From the NCBI RefSeq assembly GCF_000151315.2, contig NW_011887298.1:757502-794981 (forward strand): a DNA stretch of 37,480 bases. The letters run 5' to 3'. Under the pieces are notes generated by a model. It was given only the letters and a program-made list of their open reading frames with translations, did no database searches and had not been told where the DNA came from. Both the position numbers and the translations under genes were made by a program. Positions 1-12,400 of the stretch are shown piece after piece; the first letter of the stretch is position 1; the number at the start of each line of letters is the position of its first letter. Source of the stretch: Capsaspora owczarzaki ATCC 30864. Taxonomy: Eukaryota > Opisthokonta > Filasterea.

Positions 1-58
<58 letters not shown>

Positions 59-76
59 CCACCACCATCACCACCA
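1..76. repeat. ATC trinucleotide microsatellite
   Basis: An uninterrupted ATC run fills roughly the first 57 bases and then decays into ACC/ATC-rich triplets up to about 76. It is a plain microsatellite truncated by the window edge. No coding frame around it looks like a gene. Confidence 0.95.
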
Positions 77-496
77 GCATAGATCTAGCGCGACACACTG
101 TGATTGAGTGATCTTTCAATACAACTGTTTTCGGCTCTCTTCCGGCTTTGACAATGAATGAGAATTGAGTGGAAGACCAAGGGCCCAAAATCACAACAAA
201 TCACAATGGTTTTTAATAGCTTTTTGGTGATAGGGGGTGATGCACCCGGACCCGTGCTGGCCCACAAAGTGGGCTGGCATGGGTTTGGAGTGCATCACTT
301 CATGTTGTACTAGAATAGATCTACTGCCACTTGATTCACCTTTCCACTAACTATAAAATACTATAATACTGTATTGTTATAACACTATAAATAGTGTTTG
401 TGGATTACTCTTCGTTCAATAATTACGAAAGATACTCCTTTTTGCTTGTTTGCTTGTTGTTCTTCTTCTCCACTCATCCTTTTGTCGCCCGCTGCA
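77..496. other. Intergenic region upstream of DDX51
   Basis: No convincing coding region is seen here. The last 140 bases are AT-rich and lead into the helicase start, so they probably hold its promoter and 5' UTR. Nothing else is recognised. Confidence 0.6.
386..393 (+). promoter_or_regulatory. Possible TATA box of the DDX51 gene
   Basis: The string TATAAATA lies 104 bases upstream of the proposed start codon in an AT-rich stretch. The match is good, but short AT-rich motifs are common by chance and nothing shows where transcription starts. Confidence 0.3.
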
Positions 497-3400
497 ATGA
501 AACGTCCATTGGGCGGACAGGCGACGACACCCGTCAAGAAGGCCCGCGTTGAAACACCCGCCGAGACCTCCACTCCCGCCGTCAATGCCTCAACTGTGTC
601 TGAAATTGCAGGATCCACGACGGTGGCCGCGGTGGCAGATGCTGGGCGCAAGCGACGGCCGTGGGAGCAGCAGCAGCAGTCCACCGCTCCATCGGTCGAT
701 GCCGCCGCGACCACGAGCGCTGCCGCACCTTCAGCTGCCCTGCCACGCCAGGCAGCGTCGTCACACACGACAAAGCCGTTTGGACACGCCGGCCGCGCGA
801 ACACGGGGCCGGACAGTCGCCATCCCGATTCCTCACATGGACCAAGCCATCCTCGTGGCGGATCAGCAGCAGGAGCCCCAGCGACGACCACGGCGACCAC
901 TCCTGCTGCTGCAGGCGCTGCGACTACAAAGCAAGCACCAGCGCAACGGAAGCCACCGAGCGCGAGTGTCGTCGACGGGCTGGATTACCGAGGATTGGAC
1001 GAGGACGCTGACGCCGATCTTGGAGGCGAAGACGAGTTGGAAGATGCCGAGGAGGACGATCAGTCCGCGTCAGGTTCCGACGAGAGCGATGCGAGTGACG
1101 AGGACGAAGCTCACGAGCATGACTCTGAACTGGATGGTTCGGACAATCATGATGGTGCACAACAAGCACGAAAGAACGGCAAGCAGCACAGCAACAACAA
1201 TAACAACAACGCACTGCGCGTGCTTCCACGATGGCTTGCAGAGCCAAAGATGATTCAGACGGGTGTTACGATTGACGACATTCGCGATCGCCTTGACCCG
1301 CGTGTTGTTCGCGCGCTGACAAAGATGGGCATCCAGTCCTTGTTCCCAGGTAAACGCTCAAAAGCTGTTGCTCCATGCCCCTCCTGCTGTGCAGTTTCAA
1401 ACTGTGTCTAGCCACTGTATGTGCGTGTGTGTGTATGTACGTCTCTCAATTCCTTTTGATTCTGCGTACCTCTAGTCCAAGCTTCGCTCTTGCCAGAAAT
1501 CCTTGGTTCGGCGTCCTCCGCAGTCCATCCAGGCGATTTGTGCGTGTCTTCGCCCACGGGCAGCGGCAAAACCATGGCATTTGCCATTCCCATTGTTAAC
1601 GTAAGCATGAGTTTTGGTTGAACAGGTTCCTAGCTGTTGTCCATCTCTCACCGCCATTCCGAACCTGACAGAAACTATCCACTCGAGTGGTGCCCCGGCT
1701 TCGTGCGCTCATTTTGCAACCAACACGAGAACTCGCCGCACAGGTTAAATCCGTGTTTGATTCGTTAGCTCAGTTCACCCCCTTGACCACCGCGTTGATC
1801 ACTGGCCAATTATCGCTCGCTGCGGAACAAGACCTTCTCGCGGCAGGCGCACCCTCCCGCTCGGTGCTTGCCGACTCTGTGCTCGCACTCGCGGGAAATC
1901 GCAGCTCTGGCTCGGCGCAACAGGCCACGCCCATTGTCCTTTGTGATGTTGTTGTCGCCACGCCAGGTCGTCTCGTCGATCATCTGAACTGCAACCCTGC
2001 ACTCTTGGATCATCTGGAGTACTTGGTGCTCGATGAGGCCGATCGTTTGCTGAGCCAGTCCTATTCGGACTGGTTGCCACGCGTTTTAGCGGGCCGCACC
2101 ACGCGTCACCAACGCGCCGCAGCCCAGAGCAGCAACAATGCATCCGCCACATTGGCGGGCGAGAGCGGCGGTGTTGGTAGCGCTGGCTACGGCATGGTGA
2201 ACAATTCGTCCTCGCACGTGCGATCGTCAGACCCAACATCGGAGCACTGTTGCGACAATGTTTGCACGCATTGTGCGGCAACAAGAGTCTGTTTTACCGC
2301 TCATGCCGCAGTCGATCATGCGCAAACTCCTCTTTTCCGCCACCCTAACCAACAATCCGGAGAAAATCGCAGCACTTCATCTCGTCTTCCCTCGGTACTT
2401 TGTGGCAGCGCCGAACGCGACTCTGTCTGTCAAACCTGTTGCAGGCGCAGGGGCCGATGCAGCGACGGCCATGGACACGACGGCCGACGGCCAGGAGCCG
2501 CTGTTTGACGCGGACGGCGACAATGCTGCTCGCTTTACGCTGCCAGCCACGCTCACGCAGGAAATGATTGTGTGCCAGCTCGCCGACAAGCCGTTGGCAT
2601 TGGCTCAGCGCTTGTATGGCACGCTTATTCGTGCTGCGGGCAAGACTTTGCCAGCCGACGACGAGGCGGCAGCGACAACCACGCCTCACCGTGTCGTTTT
2701 TGCGAGCGACGACGAGGAGGACGCGGATCCAAGCAATGAGGAGGCGTCCGCCAAGAAGCGTGGCACACCCCTGTCACGAGCGATCAAAGCTCTGCCACAA
2801 GCGCTGGTCTTTACGGCCTCTGTCGAGTCGACGCATCGCCTGGCATTGTTGTTGCGCAATCTCTTGAAGCAAGCCTTGCCAGAGCTTCGGGATATTCAGC
2901 TTGGCAGCCTTGTCGCCGAATTCTCATCGTCCCTGTCCAAAGACGATCGTGGCAAGATGCTCAATCGGTTCCGCACCAATCAAGTTCACGTTTTGATTTG
3001 CTCTGACGCCATGGCTCGTGGCATGGATATTGAGAACGTGAGTGGGTCTTTTGTGTGTGTGTGTGTGTGTGTGCGCGCTAGTGTGCAGATCTCACTGTTT
3101 GCTCACCGGGGTTTTTTTGGTTTTGTTTCGCATTGTCGGTTTGGTTGGGTGCTTTTAGGTGGCGGAGGTGATCAACTACGATGTGCCCGTGTACTTTAAA
3201 ACTTACGTCCACCGCGTGGGTCGAACGGCTCGTGCCGGTCGTAGCGGTCAAGCGCTCACACTGCTTCGCTCCGAGGAAGTGGCTGCGTTCAAGCGCATGC
3301 TGGGCAAGGCTGGTCATTCTTTGCCTGCCAAGATTCGCGGCGACAGCGCTGCTCATTTTGCCAATGTTTTATCAGGTAGAGTTCGTTGTTTTGTGTTTTT

Positions 3401-3606
3401 GACACTTTTTTTGCGTTGGTGTTTGACGCGTGATCTGATTGTTTGGATGGTTGATTGAGCAGGAGGCTTTGGAGTCCTTGCGAGCTGCAATCGAGAAGGA
3501 GAAGGGTGGAAAATCGCGCAACAACGCTGCCGCCTCGAGTAATCCTGAAGCGATCGTGCAATTGATTGAGCGACCGCAGTTGGAATCCGCTGCTGTTGAA
3601 ATCTGA
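497..3606 (+). CDS. DDX51: DEAD-box RNA helicase, DDX51/Dbp6 type
   Basis: ATP-dependent RNA helicase. The DDX51/Dbp6 family acts in the nucleolus on 60S ribosomal subunit assembly. Exons: 497-1349, 1476-1600, 1672-2196, 2231-3037, 3159 to about 3365, and 3463-3606, giving roughly 886 residues. The first 250 residues are Ala-, Gln- and Asp/Glu-rich. Motifs then appear in order: SSPTGSGKT (I), PTRELA (Ia), TPGR (Ib), DEAD (II), SAT (III), [10 protein letters not shown] (V) and [11 protein letters not shown] (VI). The stretch around SYSDWL after DEAD, and [14 protein letters not shown], are typical of DDX51 rather than other DEAD-box families. Two joins are odd. Frame is kept at about 2200 only by a 34-nt intron (2197-2230) or a similar short one. 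At the fifth intron the good donor at 3376 breaks frame while a weak one at 3366 keeps it. The start is the first ATG in the open frame that precedes the acidic tail. Confidence 0.92.
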
Positions 3607-3834
3607 AGAATGCTGTCGCCAAGCAATACAAAAATAATTTTCTTGTACTTTGCTGTTCGACCATCCCCCACCATTTCATCCTGCCGAGCAAAAGCGGTTG
3701 ACAAGGGCAGAGATGAAGAGACTCCTGATTTGGTTTTCTTTTCAGTGCAAAATGCAACAAAACAACAGCAAAACGACAAACACATAAGCCGCAACATTTC
3801 GAGCCTTTTTTTTTTTTCTCCAAAAAAAAAAAAA

Positions 3835-4954
3835 TTAGGCCTGGCCCAGCTGTTGGGGAATTGGGTTGATCTTGAAGTGCATCGAAATAAGACTGTAGAC
3901 GAATGCTTTCAAGTCTTGCACAAGGTAGAAGAAAATCTTGAGACCTTCAGCATCGTTGCTGTTATCGACGTCCGACAATTTGCCTACCAATGGTTGGATG
4001 GTTGAAAGTTTGTTGATGAGTGCTTGCATGGTTCTACGAGGCTTGGGCGCATTCTCGCCCCCACCTCCCCCTTCCTCCCTTAGTCGTGGCTTTACCAATG
4101 ACAGAGACGTTGAAGCTCTTTCGGACGCCGTCCATCTCAATGTCCAGCTCCTGCTTGCCACCGCTGCGCTCTGGCTTGGGCCACATGTTGCCGTCTTCGC
4201 GTGTGATTTCACTGTCGGCGAGAATGCGCTTGAGTTCTTGGAGGACTGCGCGGCTGACATAGACCTGTGGAGGGCCAAAGTGAGCTCTGGATTGAAGAGA
4301 CAGTGCTGGTTTCAGGTGAGCGTTTGTTACCTGCTTGCGAATGATTGTCTCGCCGCGGTAGTGTGTGTTGTTGGCATAACGCAGCAGACCTAAATGCAAA
4401 GCGAGCAGATCGAGCGCAGAGGGAAGGGAAGGGGAAGGGGAAGGGGAAAGGGTGAGCGAGCAGTGTGGAAGATCGACGTCCAAACGCTGATCGCAGCCAC
4501 CAGACTGCGTTTGAAGCGAGTTGAGGAGACCAGCCCCCATTCCTAACCCCCCAAAGTCCCCCAAAGCCCGCAGCCCACGAAGCGGGTACGGGAGTGGGAG
4601 GGGGAGATGTGCATTGTGCATTGTGAGATCGCGCCAAATCGTCGCTCAGTCAAAACACAGCGCGCCACACGACGATGACGAGCAGAGCATCAGCACTCCA
4701 AGTCGCATAGCAACAGCATGGCCAAGATGCACAGAAGAGCTGAATCGGGGCGAATCCGGGATGGACGAAGACCGCTCGCTGGGCTGAGCATTGAGTTTTG
4801 AAAAGCTTTTACCATCAGAGCTAAACTCGAATTCGAGGAACTCGTGTCCGAACTTGCCCTTGTGCCCAGTGTAGTAACGCAGATGGAAGGTGCTGTCGAA
4901 GGGTGCTGCTGCTGCTGCTGCCGACGCGTTGGTGGCGGGCGTTGAGGTATCCAT
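3835..4954 (-). CDS. MAGOH: MAGOH, exon junction complex core subunit
   Basis: MAGOH (Mago nashi) forms a heterodimer with RBM8A/Y14 that locks eIF4A3 on spliced mRNA in the exon junction complex. Exons on the minus strand: 4954-4813, 4389-4331, 4264-4096 and 3983-3835, all in phase, giving 172 residues against about 146 in animals. The extra length is an Ala-rich N-terminus and a short C-terminal tail. Family signatures are clear: [48 protein letters not shown] and FFYLVQDLK. Intron 1 splits a Gly codon in the GHKGKFG exon, so the second strand pair starts in exon 2. The gene converges on DDX51, with 228 bp between stop codons, and diverges from the WD40 gene. The host is intron-rich, so an exon junction complex is expected. 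Confidence 0.97.
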
Positions 4955-5283
4955 TTGTCAAAGTGAGATGTGTTTTCAACAAGAAATCTGAGACAACAAA
5001 AAACGACTGAGACATGTTTGAAACTCTGATCTGACAAGATGCACATCAGCAACAGCATATTGCATGATTCATCGTCGTGCTACTGTGCTAGAGTGGCGTT
5101 TCTAAAGTCGCATCAACACCCGGACAACGGTTGGCGAGCTCCGTGTCGCACTCTGCCTCCCCCTCCCCATCTCACACCCATCCACCAAACAGCATCTGAT
5201 AAAGCCACTACGCACACCGAGCGGAGATGTAGGTGCTCGACAGCCACTGAAGAATTTTCAAAAGCAACCTGCCCTCCTGGGAC
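4955..5283. promoter_or_regulatory. Shared upstream region of MAGOH and the WD40 gene
   Basis: 329 bp between two divergent start codons. It must hold both 5' UTRs and presumably both promoters. I see no clear TATA box or other named element, and no coding frame that continues either gene. Confidence 0.4.
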
Positions 5284-6602
5284 ATGCTGCCCGACCCAAA
5301 TCGTCCGCCGAACGACGTTCCCACAACCATGGAAAATAGCACTATTCGACCCCATCCCAGTCCTTGTTATTCTCAACCACACTTTGAGCCCGGGGAACAG
5401 TCAGTCAGTCAGTCGCACATGGACGACCACGACCCGTTGCTCAGCCCGTCAGCGTTTCCCGCCACTCCGCCAAGCGGCTTTTTCAGCGAAGCCACGCCGC
5501 GGTCCGCCCCACCCTCGCGATCGACGCATGGCTCTGGCGTTGCTGCTCAAGACGCGCCAAGGTCTGCCACTGCTGAGCGGGCTCCGTCCAGCGCGCCACG
5601 ACCAATCTCGGTCTCGGCGCACCACCCTGCTACTGTTGGTGCGAACAGCAGCCATGTGCGCGATCGGACGCCCTTCCTGCCGCCGAGACACGCGCTGACC
5701 TCGACTGGAAGTCCGAGTTCGTTCCAAGGCCTGATCTCGCTGCCGAGGTCTGCGCCAGGTGGGGCTGCGGCTGCGGCTGCTCCTGCTTCTGGTACTGCTG
5801 CTTCTGGTGCGTGCTCATTGCATGCGAGCAACCAAGCAACCCGAGCATCACCATCAAGTAACCTGCCAGCTGGTCAGCGAACAGCTGCATCATCATCATC
5901 ACCATTCAGTTCGTTGTTGAATTTGCAGGGCGATCGTCGGAATCGAGATCGCGCCGCTGCTGGAATCACACGAGACAACCGACGAGATGATGGCGCAAAT
6001 GGATACCACGTTCGAGGCCATCACGACCACGAAGACGACGATGACAATGATGGCGCTGCTTCGGCTGCATCGCACCGATCGAGTTTGCCTCAAAACGCCA
6101 CCTCTGCAGCCGCCGCCACTCCGATTGCCGCGCCGCGTCTCCGACACAGCCCATCCTCCTCCTCCTCCTCTGCAGTTGCTTCTCCTTCACGTCGACAGCT
6201 GAGCGCAACTTCTGCGGGGCACCAAGCGCCGTCCAGGTGGGACGTTGTCGCCATCAAAACCGAGCACCAACCCGTCGAGCCGCCTCGCGCTGCTTCAAAG
6301 CGGCCGCATGGCACGCCAGACTCGGCGGCAGAGCACCACAAGCGGTCTCGATCGGATCGAGATGACAATCGCCAGGTCCACGCGCAGGACAATCTCAATC
6401 TGACGAGCCAGCTTTTACAGCAGCACCAGACTCTGCCATCGCAGCAGCAATCGCGTGCGCGTGAGCACCCTCCGCAGCAACGGTCTCGGCAACAGCAACA
6501 TTCTCAGCCTCAGCAACATTCTCAGCCTCAGCAACATCCTCGACAACACACCCACCAACCTCAGCAGACTCAATCCAGACCACAACAACAGCAACAACAA
6601 CA

Positions 6603-6633
<31 letters not shown>

Positions 6634-9337
6634 CAACAAACACAATTACCACTCGTGCGGCAATTTGAAGAATTGGTAGACGCCTCACCACACTCGAGTG
6701 CAACCACTCCAATGCCAGCGTACAACACCAGCGCTTCGAGCTCGAGGTTTGACGTTTCAGCCTCGACAACGTCCTCAGTGCTCGCGTTTGAACAAACTGT
6801 GCGGCCCTGGCTGTCCCAAGCACACGAAACGCCTACCCTTGAGCGGATTGACGCACTGGCCACAATCGTAAGCCATTGACAGATTTCTTCTCTTGCCTTT
6901 TGTTGTTGGTTTTTTTTTGTTTGTTTTTTGAGTTTTTGTTTGGTTTTGAAATTTCCCCACTCATCCATCGGGCTGGCTGTCACTTGTCCAGGTCAATCAA
7001 TTGCGGCACGAGCACGAAAAAGAGCAAGAATTGGTATGGAACTTGCGTTGTTTGCTGGTGAATTGAAAATCGAGGCGGGCCGACTGAATCTCTGTGATCT
7101 TCCTCCGGTGTGCTTTGCAGATGGAATTGTCGCTCAAACGAACTGCCAAGATCAACCACGCTCTCTACAAGATTTCAAAATATTCGTCGCTCATGCTTCG
7201 CCAGTCGATTCAGCCCGTCACGTTCTTGTCAGCATCCTCCGCCACGGATTCTCCAGCGGCAACAGGACCGACATCCAGGCGACAGCTCGTTTCGGCGCCG
7301 GCTGCTGCGACTGTGGCGGCGCTGCCAACCTCAGCATCAACCAGTGTTGTCCAGGAATTCCAGTCATCATCATCATCAGTAGCAGCAGCAGCTGCAGCAG
7401 CGGTTTCGCGTAACAGAGACAGCGACACGGAGCTTGACGACGATGACGAGCAGGAAGACGACGATCATGTTGAAATTCAGAGCGTCATTCCGCAGGCTGC
7501 TCGATCGCCCGTACGACGGAGCACTGCACCGCAACCTACTTTGCCGAGCGCCTTGGTAGCGACTGGTGATCGGCATTATTGCACGACACGATCCAAACAA
7601 GGCTACTTTGCCCGCAAGCCGCGCTCGCTTATCTTTGTTCCGCGACATGGCATTCTTCTGACAAGGTGGGATGCTTCTTGTTTCGCATGTTGGATGGCTC
7701 GTTTCTGCTGGTATGATGACTAACACTGCTTTTGTCGCACAATCTGCAGCGGATTTGATGGGTTGGTTAGTTCAAGCAAAGTGCGCGACATGGATTTTAC
7801 AAAGTAAGCCGACGAAAAGGGGGGGGGGTTTGTGTTGTTGGAAATCGAGACCATGCCGAATTTCTCACACTTCTTTGGCATTTCGCAGAACGCCAATCTG
7901 GACCCGCGAGCAACTCTACCACAGTCGCGTGGAAGATATGGATGTCAACACTGACGGGACTCGCGTGGCGCTGGCTTTCAATGAGAATGGCGCTAGCGAG
8001 CGAGGCAGATGCCAACTGGTTGTTGGTTCGTTGGGCACGGAGAACAGAGCCTCCACGATGCCATTTACTGACGACGGCAATGATGCTGAAATTGGCTTTA
8101 ACGCCGATCTCATTCGGCCGCACTCACTGACCTTCTTCCACACGAGGCCGCACTCTGACAAGGGCATCAACGTGGTGCGATTCCTTCACGATGGCAATAT
8201 TGTGACTGGCGGCGCAGATCATCGAGTTGTGAGTTCCAGGGTTGCTGGGAGAGAAGCTGCGGGTTGATGCTAACAATGCTGGATTATTTTTTTTTTGAAC
8301 GTTGGGTTGTTTTTTTGTTTTCTCCCGTCAGTTTCTTTGGTCGCTCACTGGTCGTAAGCTTCGCTATACGTCAAAGCTGCACGAGGCTCACTCTTCCGCC
8401 GTGACGGCCCTGCTGCCGCATTCCAATGGCAGAGATCTGATTTCCGGAGGCGCTGACGGGTATGAGCATTGAGCGAGCGTGGTTGATTCTCTATTTCGTT
8501 GGCACGAACAAAAAGGAACAATGAATCCGACGCTTGGCTTTCATTTTGCTTGTGCGAAACAGACGAATTGCGAGGTTTGACGTGGCTGCGAACTCTCTTG
8601 CGTCCACGGTCAAGGTTGAAAACATGACCGCCACGGTGAACGCGTTGCTTGAGCAGCCCAGCAATCCCAATGTGATTGCTGTTAGGTACATTTCCGCGGT
8701 GTTTGCTGTTCATCTGGCCTGAACGTTTTGGCTGACAATGTGCATTTGTTTGATTCGCTTGCAGCCGATGCTCGCTCCTTGAGAGCAAACCAATCACCTT
8801 GGTCGACAAGCGTGCGTTCAGCATTGTGCAACACTTGAAGCCCGTTTTTGTCTTTAACAAGGTACTGAGGAGGTGTTTTCTTCTCCTATTTGGCGCCTCC
8901 GCTTTCTTTTGCAACATCTGACTGATTGACTTCTTGTTCGTCAGGACATCTCGCCCTCCAAGTACGTCCAACCAACATTTGATCCAACGGGCAATTACTT
9001 GGCGCTGCCTTTGCAAGAAGGGCATGTGGGGATTTGGGATATGCGAAACACGGCAGGTCCCGTCGGCGAGATTCAGCCGCTTTGCCACTTGGGCGTGAAC
9101 GGTGCGTGCCCTTGAGCTAGTGATTGCTGTAACAGCTGCAGATCTGAACCGCTGGCAACTCACTTGCCCCGCCCATTTTATTTTGTTCTTTCTGTTTCTT
9201 CTGTTTCTTTTTTTGTCTGCACCACAGCAAGTCGCGTCCTCCGCATTAGCTGGTACAAACCAAGCGAGATGGCCGTCTCCTCCACCGACAACACGCTGAC
9301 CATCGTCAGCCTCACCACAAGCTTTTTCCAGCTATGA
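5284..9337 (+). CDS. Long polyglutamine protein with C-terminal WD40 repeats
   Basis: Ten exons join in frame: 5284-6867, 6992-7033, 7121-7665, 7750-7803, 7889-8228, 8332-8459, 8563-8685, 8765-8861, 8945-9101 and 9228-9337. They encode about 1059 residues, or 1044 if the in-frame ATG at 5329 is used. The first 500 residues are Ser/Ala/Pro/Gln-rich and hold a tandem HSQPQQ segment and a long Gln tract (about residues 436-455). A charged, probably coiled-coil stretch (LRHEHEKEQEL, then SLKRTAKINHALYKI) follows. From about residue 715 there are WD40-like blades, for example VVRFLHDGNIVTGGADHRV followed by FLWS, LISGGADGRIARFDV, and NYLALPLQEGHVGIWD. WD40 propellers are usually scaffolds for complexes; no specific family was recognised. 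The C-terminal block is the conserved part, so a chromatin or ubiquitin-ligase adaptor role is possible but unproven. Confidence 0.85.
6484..6645 (+). repeat. CAA/CAG repeat encoding a polyglutamine tract
   Basis: A CAG/CAA-rich stretch within exon 1 of the WD40 gene. It begins with an 18-base unit encoding HSQPQQ repeated in tandem, and ends with about 20 consecutive Gln codons mixing CAA and CAG (about 6589-6640). The interruptions by CAA make it less prone to slippage than a pure CAG run. Confidence 0.9.
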
Positions 9338-9411
9338 GCACGCGTCGCTCACATTGGTGTTCTCAGAAACTGTCATTTAGTCGCCGATAATATCGCAAAT
9401 GCACGCAAATG

Positions 9412-9417
9412 TTTATT
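9412..9417 (-). terminator. Polyadenylation signal of the M1 aminopeptidase gene
   Basis: AATAAA on the minus strand, 68 bases beyond the aminopeptidase stop codon. It sits in the 147-bp gap between that stop and the stop of the convergent WD40 gene, so the two 3' UTRs probably overlap. Confidence 0.5.
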
Positions 9418-9484
9418 TGGTCAGTCTCCATCAAAAAAAGACAGAAAAAAAAGGTGGGGTCTGTTTCAGAGTCTCTAGTAGAAC

Positions 9485-12400
9485 TTAGAACTTGGCAAGG
9501 TACTCTGCCATGACAGCGCGGTCGCGATCCAAGACATTGGCGCGAGCATGGATGCGTTCGATCGCTTGTTTGATTGTGCGTTCGGCGCTTGGCACAGGGC
9601 GCGTCTTGAAGAAAGCGGCAACCTCGTCCGCCTTCGCATGCGACGCAAAGCCGGCAGCGGCGCTGTTGATGAAGCTGCCAATCATGTTCATGTTGCCCTG
9701 GCTGAAGCGCTTGTCCAGCTCTTCCCAGCGGCCTTGCACAAACTGCCAGACCAATCCGCTGGCGTGACGGTTTCCTGCAAAGGCGCTGTGGTGCGGGACA
9801 AGTGCAGTGAATGAGTGTCACATTGATTGTGTGTGAAGAAAAAATACATCTCGAGGAAACCCCCTACCGGAAAGGGAAGATGCAGTCTTGGGTGCGAACA
9901 CGGTCAGAAAGCGAGTATGCCAGGACTCGCTCAATCAGCTTCGGGTCGGACACATGGGCAATGTTACCAAGAACCCGAACCTGATGCAAGGAAAAGGCAG
10001 CAAAAGGTACACCCAGTAAGAGGATGAGGAATCTTTCAAGCTGCAAGCAAAAAAAAAAATGTAACTCACCTTCTCTTCGTGAAGCTCGGCAGTCTCGTAC
10101 AGTTTGATGAGAGATTCAAACTCGGCCTCGGTGCCCCACTTGGCCACAATGCTGTACACCGTAGAGCGGAGGTCGGGATGCAACGCTTTCGGGTTGGCCA
10201 AGAACGCTGCAAAGCTTTGGCGGGCACGCTCAACGACAGCCGTGTCGCCGAAGTAACCAGCGGTGCGGACAGCCAAGGCCCGGAGCAACGACTGCATGTG
10301 GTCTTCGCCCTTCTCGGGAACATCAAAGTAGCCGCAGCGCTTGGCGAGCGGGGACACAATCCGCAGAATGAACGCCGACAAGGCCGCGTACGTTTGCGCG
10401 TCCGTGTTGGCCCAAATGGCGGCCACCTCACTCATGTTGCTGATCAGTTCGGCCCAGACCTGCAGCAGCAGCATCAACGGTTGAGTGAAAAATCGGCAAT
10501 CGGGGAAAAACGCTAAAGCACGTCAAAAGACACGTCAAAAGACACGTCAAAAGACAAAGAGACAAGAAAACTCACATTGTAATTCGTCTCGTCAACAAAG
10601 AAACGGCCAAACTCGAGAGCATCGCTGGTGCGGATGATGCCACGCTTTGCAATGGCGAAAATGTCGCTCACGATGCCAAGGCGGTCGCTGGCAGTCACAA
10701 GTGCCGCCGAGGGGATGGCAGCAAGCTCGGACGCAGAGAGCTTGGCGGTCGAAGCCACATGTGCCGCGAGCGCAGTCATATGAGCGGTGGGGTAGTGCAC
10801 GCGATACAGACCAGTTTGCTCCGCGTTCAGCTTGATCCAATGGTGAGGCTTCACCGAGGCGGGCAAGGTGAAGGAATGAACTTGGGACCTGTCGAGCACC
10901 CAAAGGCGTAATCACAAATATCGCAAGTCAGCATTGTGGGTGATAGCTGTCGCATGCCTCTTGTCAACAATAACTGCACACAGCTCTGCGCGTACGTCAC
11001 GGCAAAGTTCATGGGCTGCTCAAGTCCGTTGCTTTTGATGCTGACCGGAATCCACCAGATTGGGCTTGCCTCTGCTGAGGCGGCGGCCGGAGAGTCGTCC
11101 AAGAGGAAGCGCTGCTGCGAAAGTGTGAACGAGCGCTGTTCATCTACAAATCACGACAACGCCTTTGACGTCAGACCTGATACAAGTGGATTGACAATCT
11201 CCAACGTTAACGGTGTGGAGACCTACCGCCTTCTTTGGTCAGCTCAACAAGGCTGAGCAGAGGGTAGCCCGTGTGCTTGGTGTACAGGTTCATGACCTGC
11301 TCGACGGGCTTGCCGCTGGCCTCCGCGAGAGCCTTCCACAAGTCGGCAGTCTTGGCATTGCCGAAGCGATGGCGCTTCATGTACAGACGCAGGCCGTTGC
11401 AAAAGTCCGTGGGACCCAAGTACGCTTCGAGCATGCGAATGACAGAGGAGCCTAAGCGATGCCGTGCAAACAATGAACAACAACAACAACAACAAAAGTG
11501 AATGCACCATATAGCGAACAGAGTAACGATTGTCGATTGTCCCGTTTTACCTTTCGAATATGAGATGGCATCAAAGATTTCATTGATTTCGCCCGAGGTC
11601 TTGACCTCGACTTCGATCGGATGGGAGCTGCCGCGCGGCAAAACAGCAAGAAGAAACACACAACCAAACAAAAAAATGAGCCACTCAGCGCACCAGAAAT
11701 TGCATAAAACTCAAGTATCGCACCTGAGCAGTGCATCCAACTTGAGAGCAGAGGCATAGTCGTGGTTGACAAACTGCGTCCACAGCTGCCACTCTGGGAA
11801 CTGACGATCCACAGCGAAGTAGGAAATCCAGGACGCAAAGCCTTCGTTGAGCTGTAGCCAACAAGCAGAAGATAGACATGTTAAAATCGGCAATTCGCAG
11901 CTTTGCACAAAAGAAATAGCAACACGTGCAAGTGCCGTACCCAAAGATCAGTCCACCACTCCATGGTCACAATGTTTCCAAACCTGAAAATGGTTGCGCA
12001 AGATCAGTATTCAAAGTCTCGGAATGAGACGCGCCAAACGGCAACACCGGTCTTACCACATATGACCAAGCTCGTGGGCAACAGTGATGGCCACGTTTTC
12101 TTTCGAGGACACGGAGGAGCTCGCATCGTCAATCAGAATGGCAATTTCGCGATACGTCACGCAGCCAAAGTTCTCCATTGCGCCCGCCGCGAAATCCGGA
12201 ATGGCGAGCATGTCAAGCTTGGGAAGCGGATAGGGCATTCCAAAGTACTGACCAACAAGAAAGTGAAAACAAAAAAAGGGGGGAGGGTGTAACAATGAGG
12301 CATCTGAACAACACAAAACCCATTCTCGATGAAAGTTTACTGCCTCACCTCGCCATAAAAGGACAGCGATTCGACGGCAACGCGAAGGGAGAAGGCAGCC

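Noticed and set aside
385-900. 171-codon minus-strand frame opposite DDX51 exon 1
   Set aside because: It mirrors the Ala/Gln-rich coding strand, a typical antisense shadow of GC-rich low-complexity DNA.
6395-6823. Minus-strand frames rich in Leu, Val or Cys opposite the polyQ tract
   Set aside because: They are direct translations of the complement of the CAA/CAG repeat and have no conserved content.
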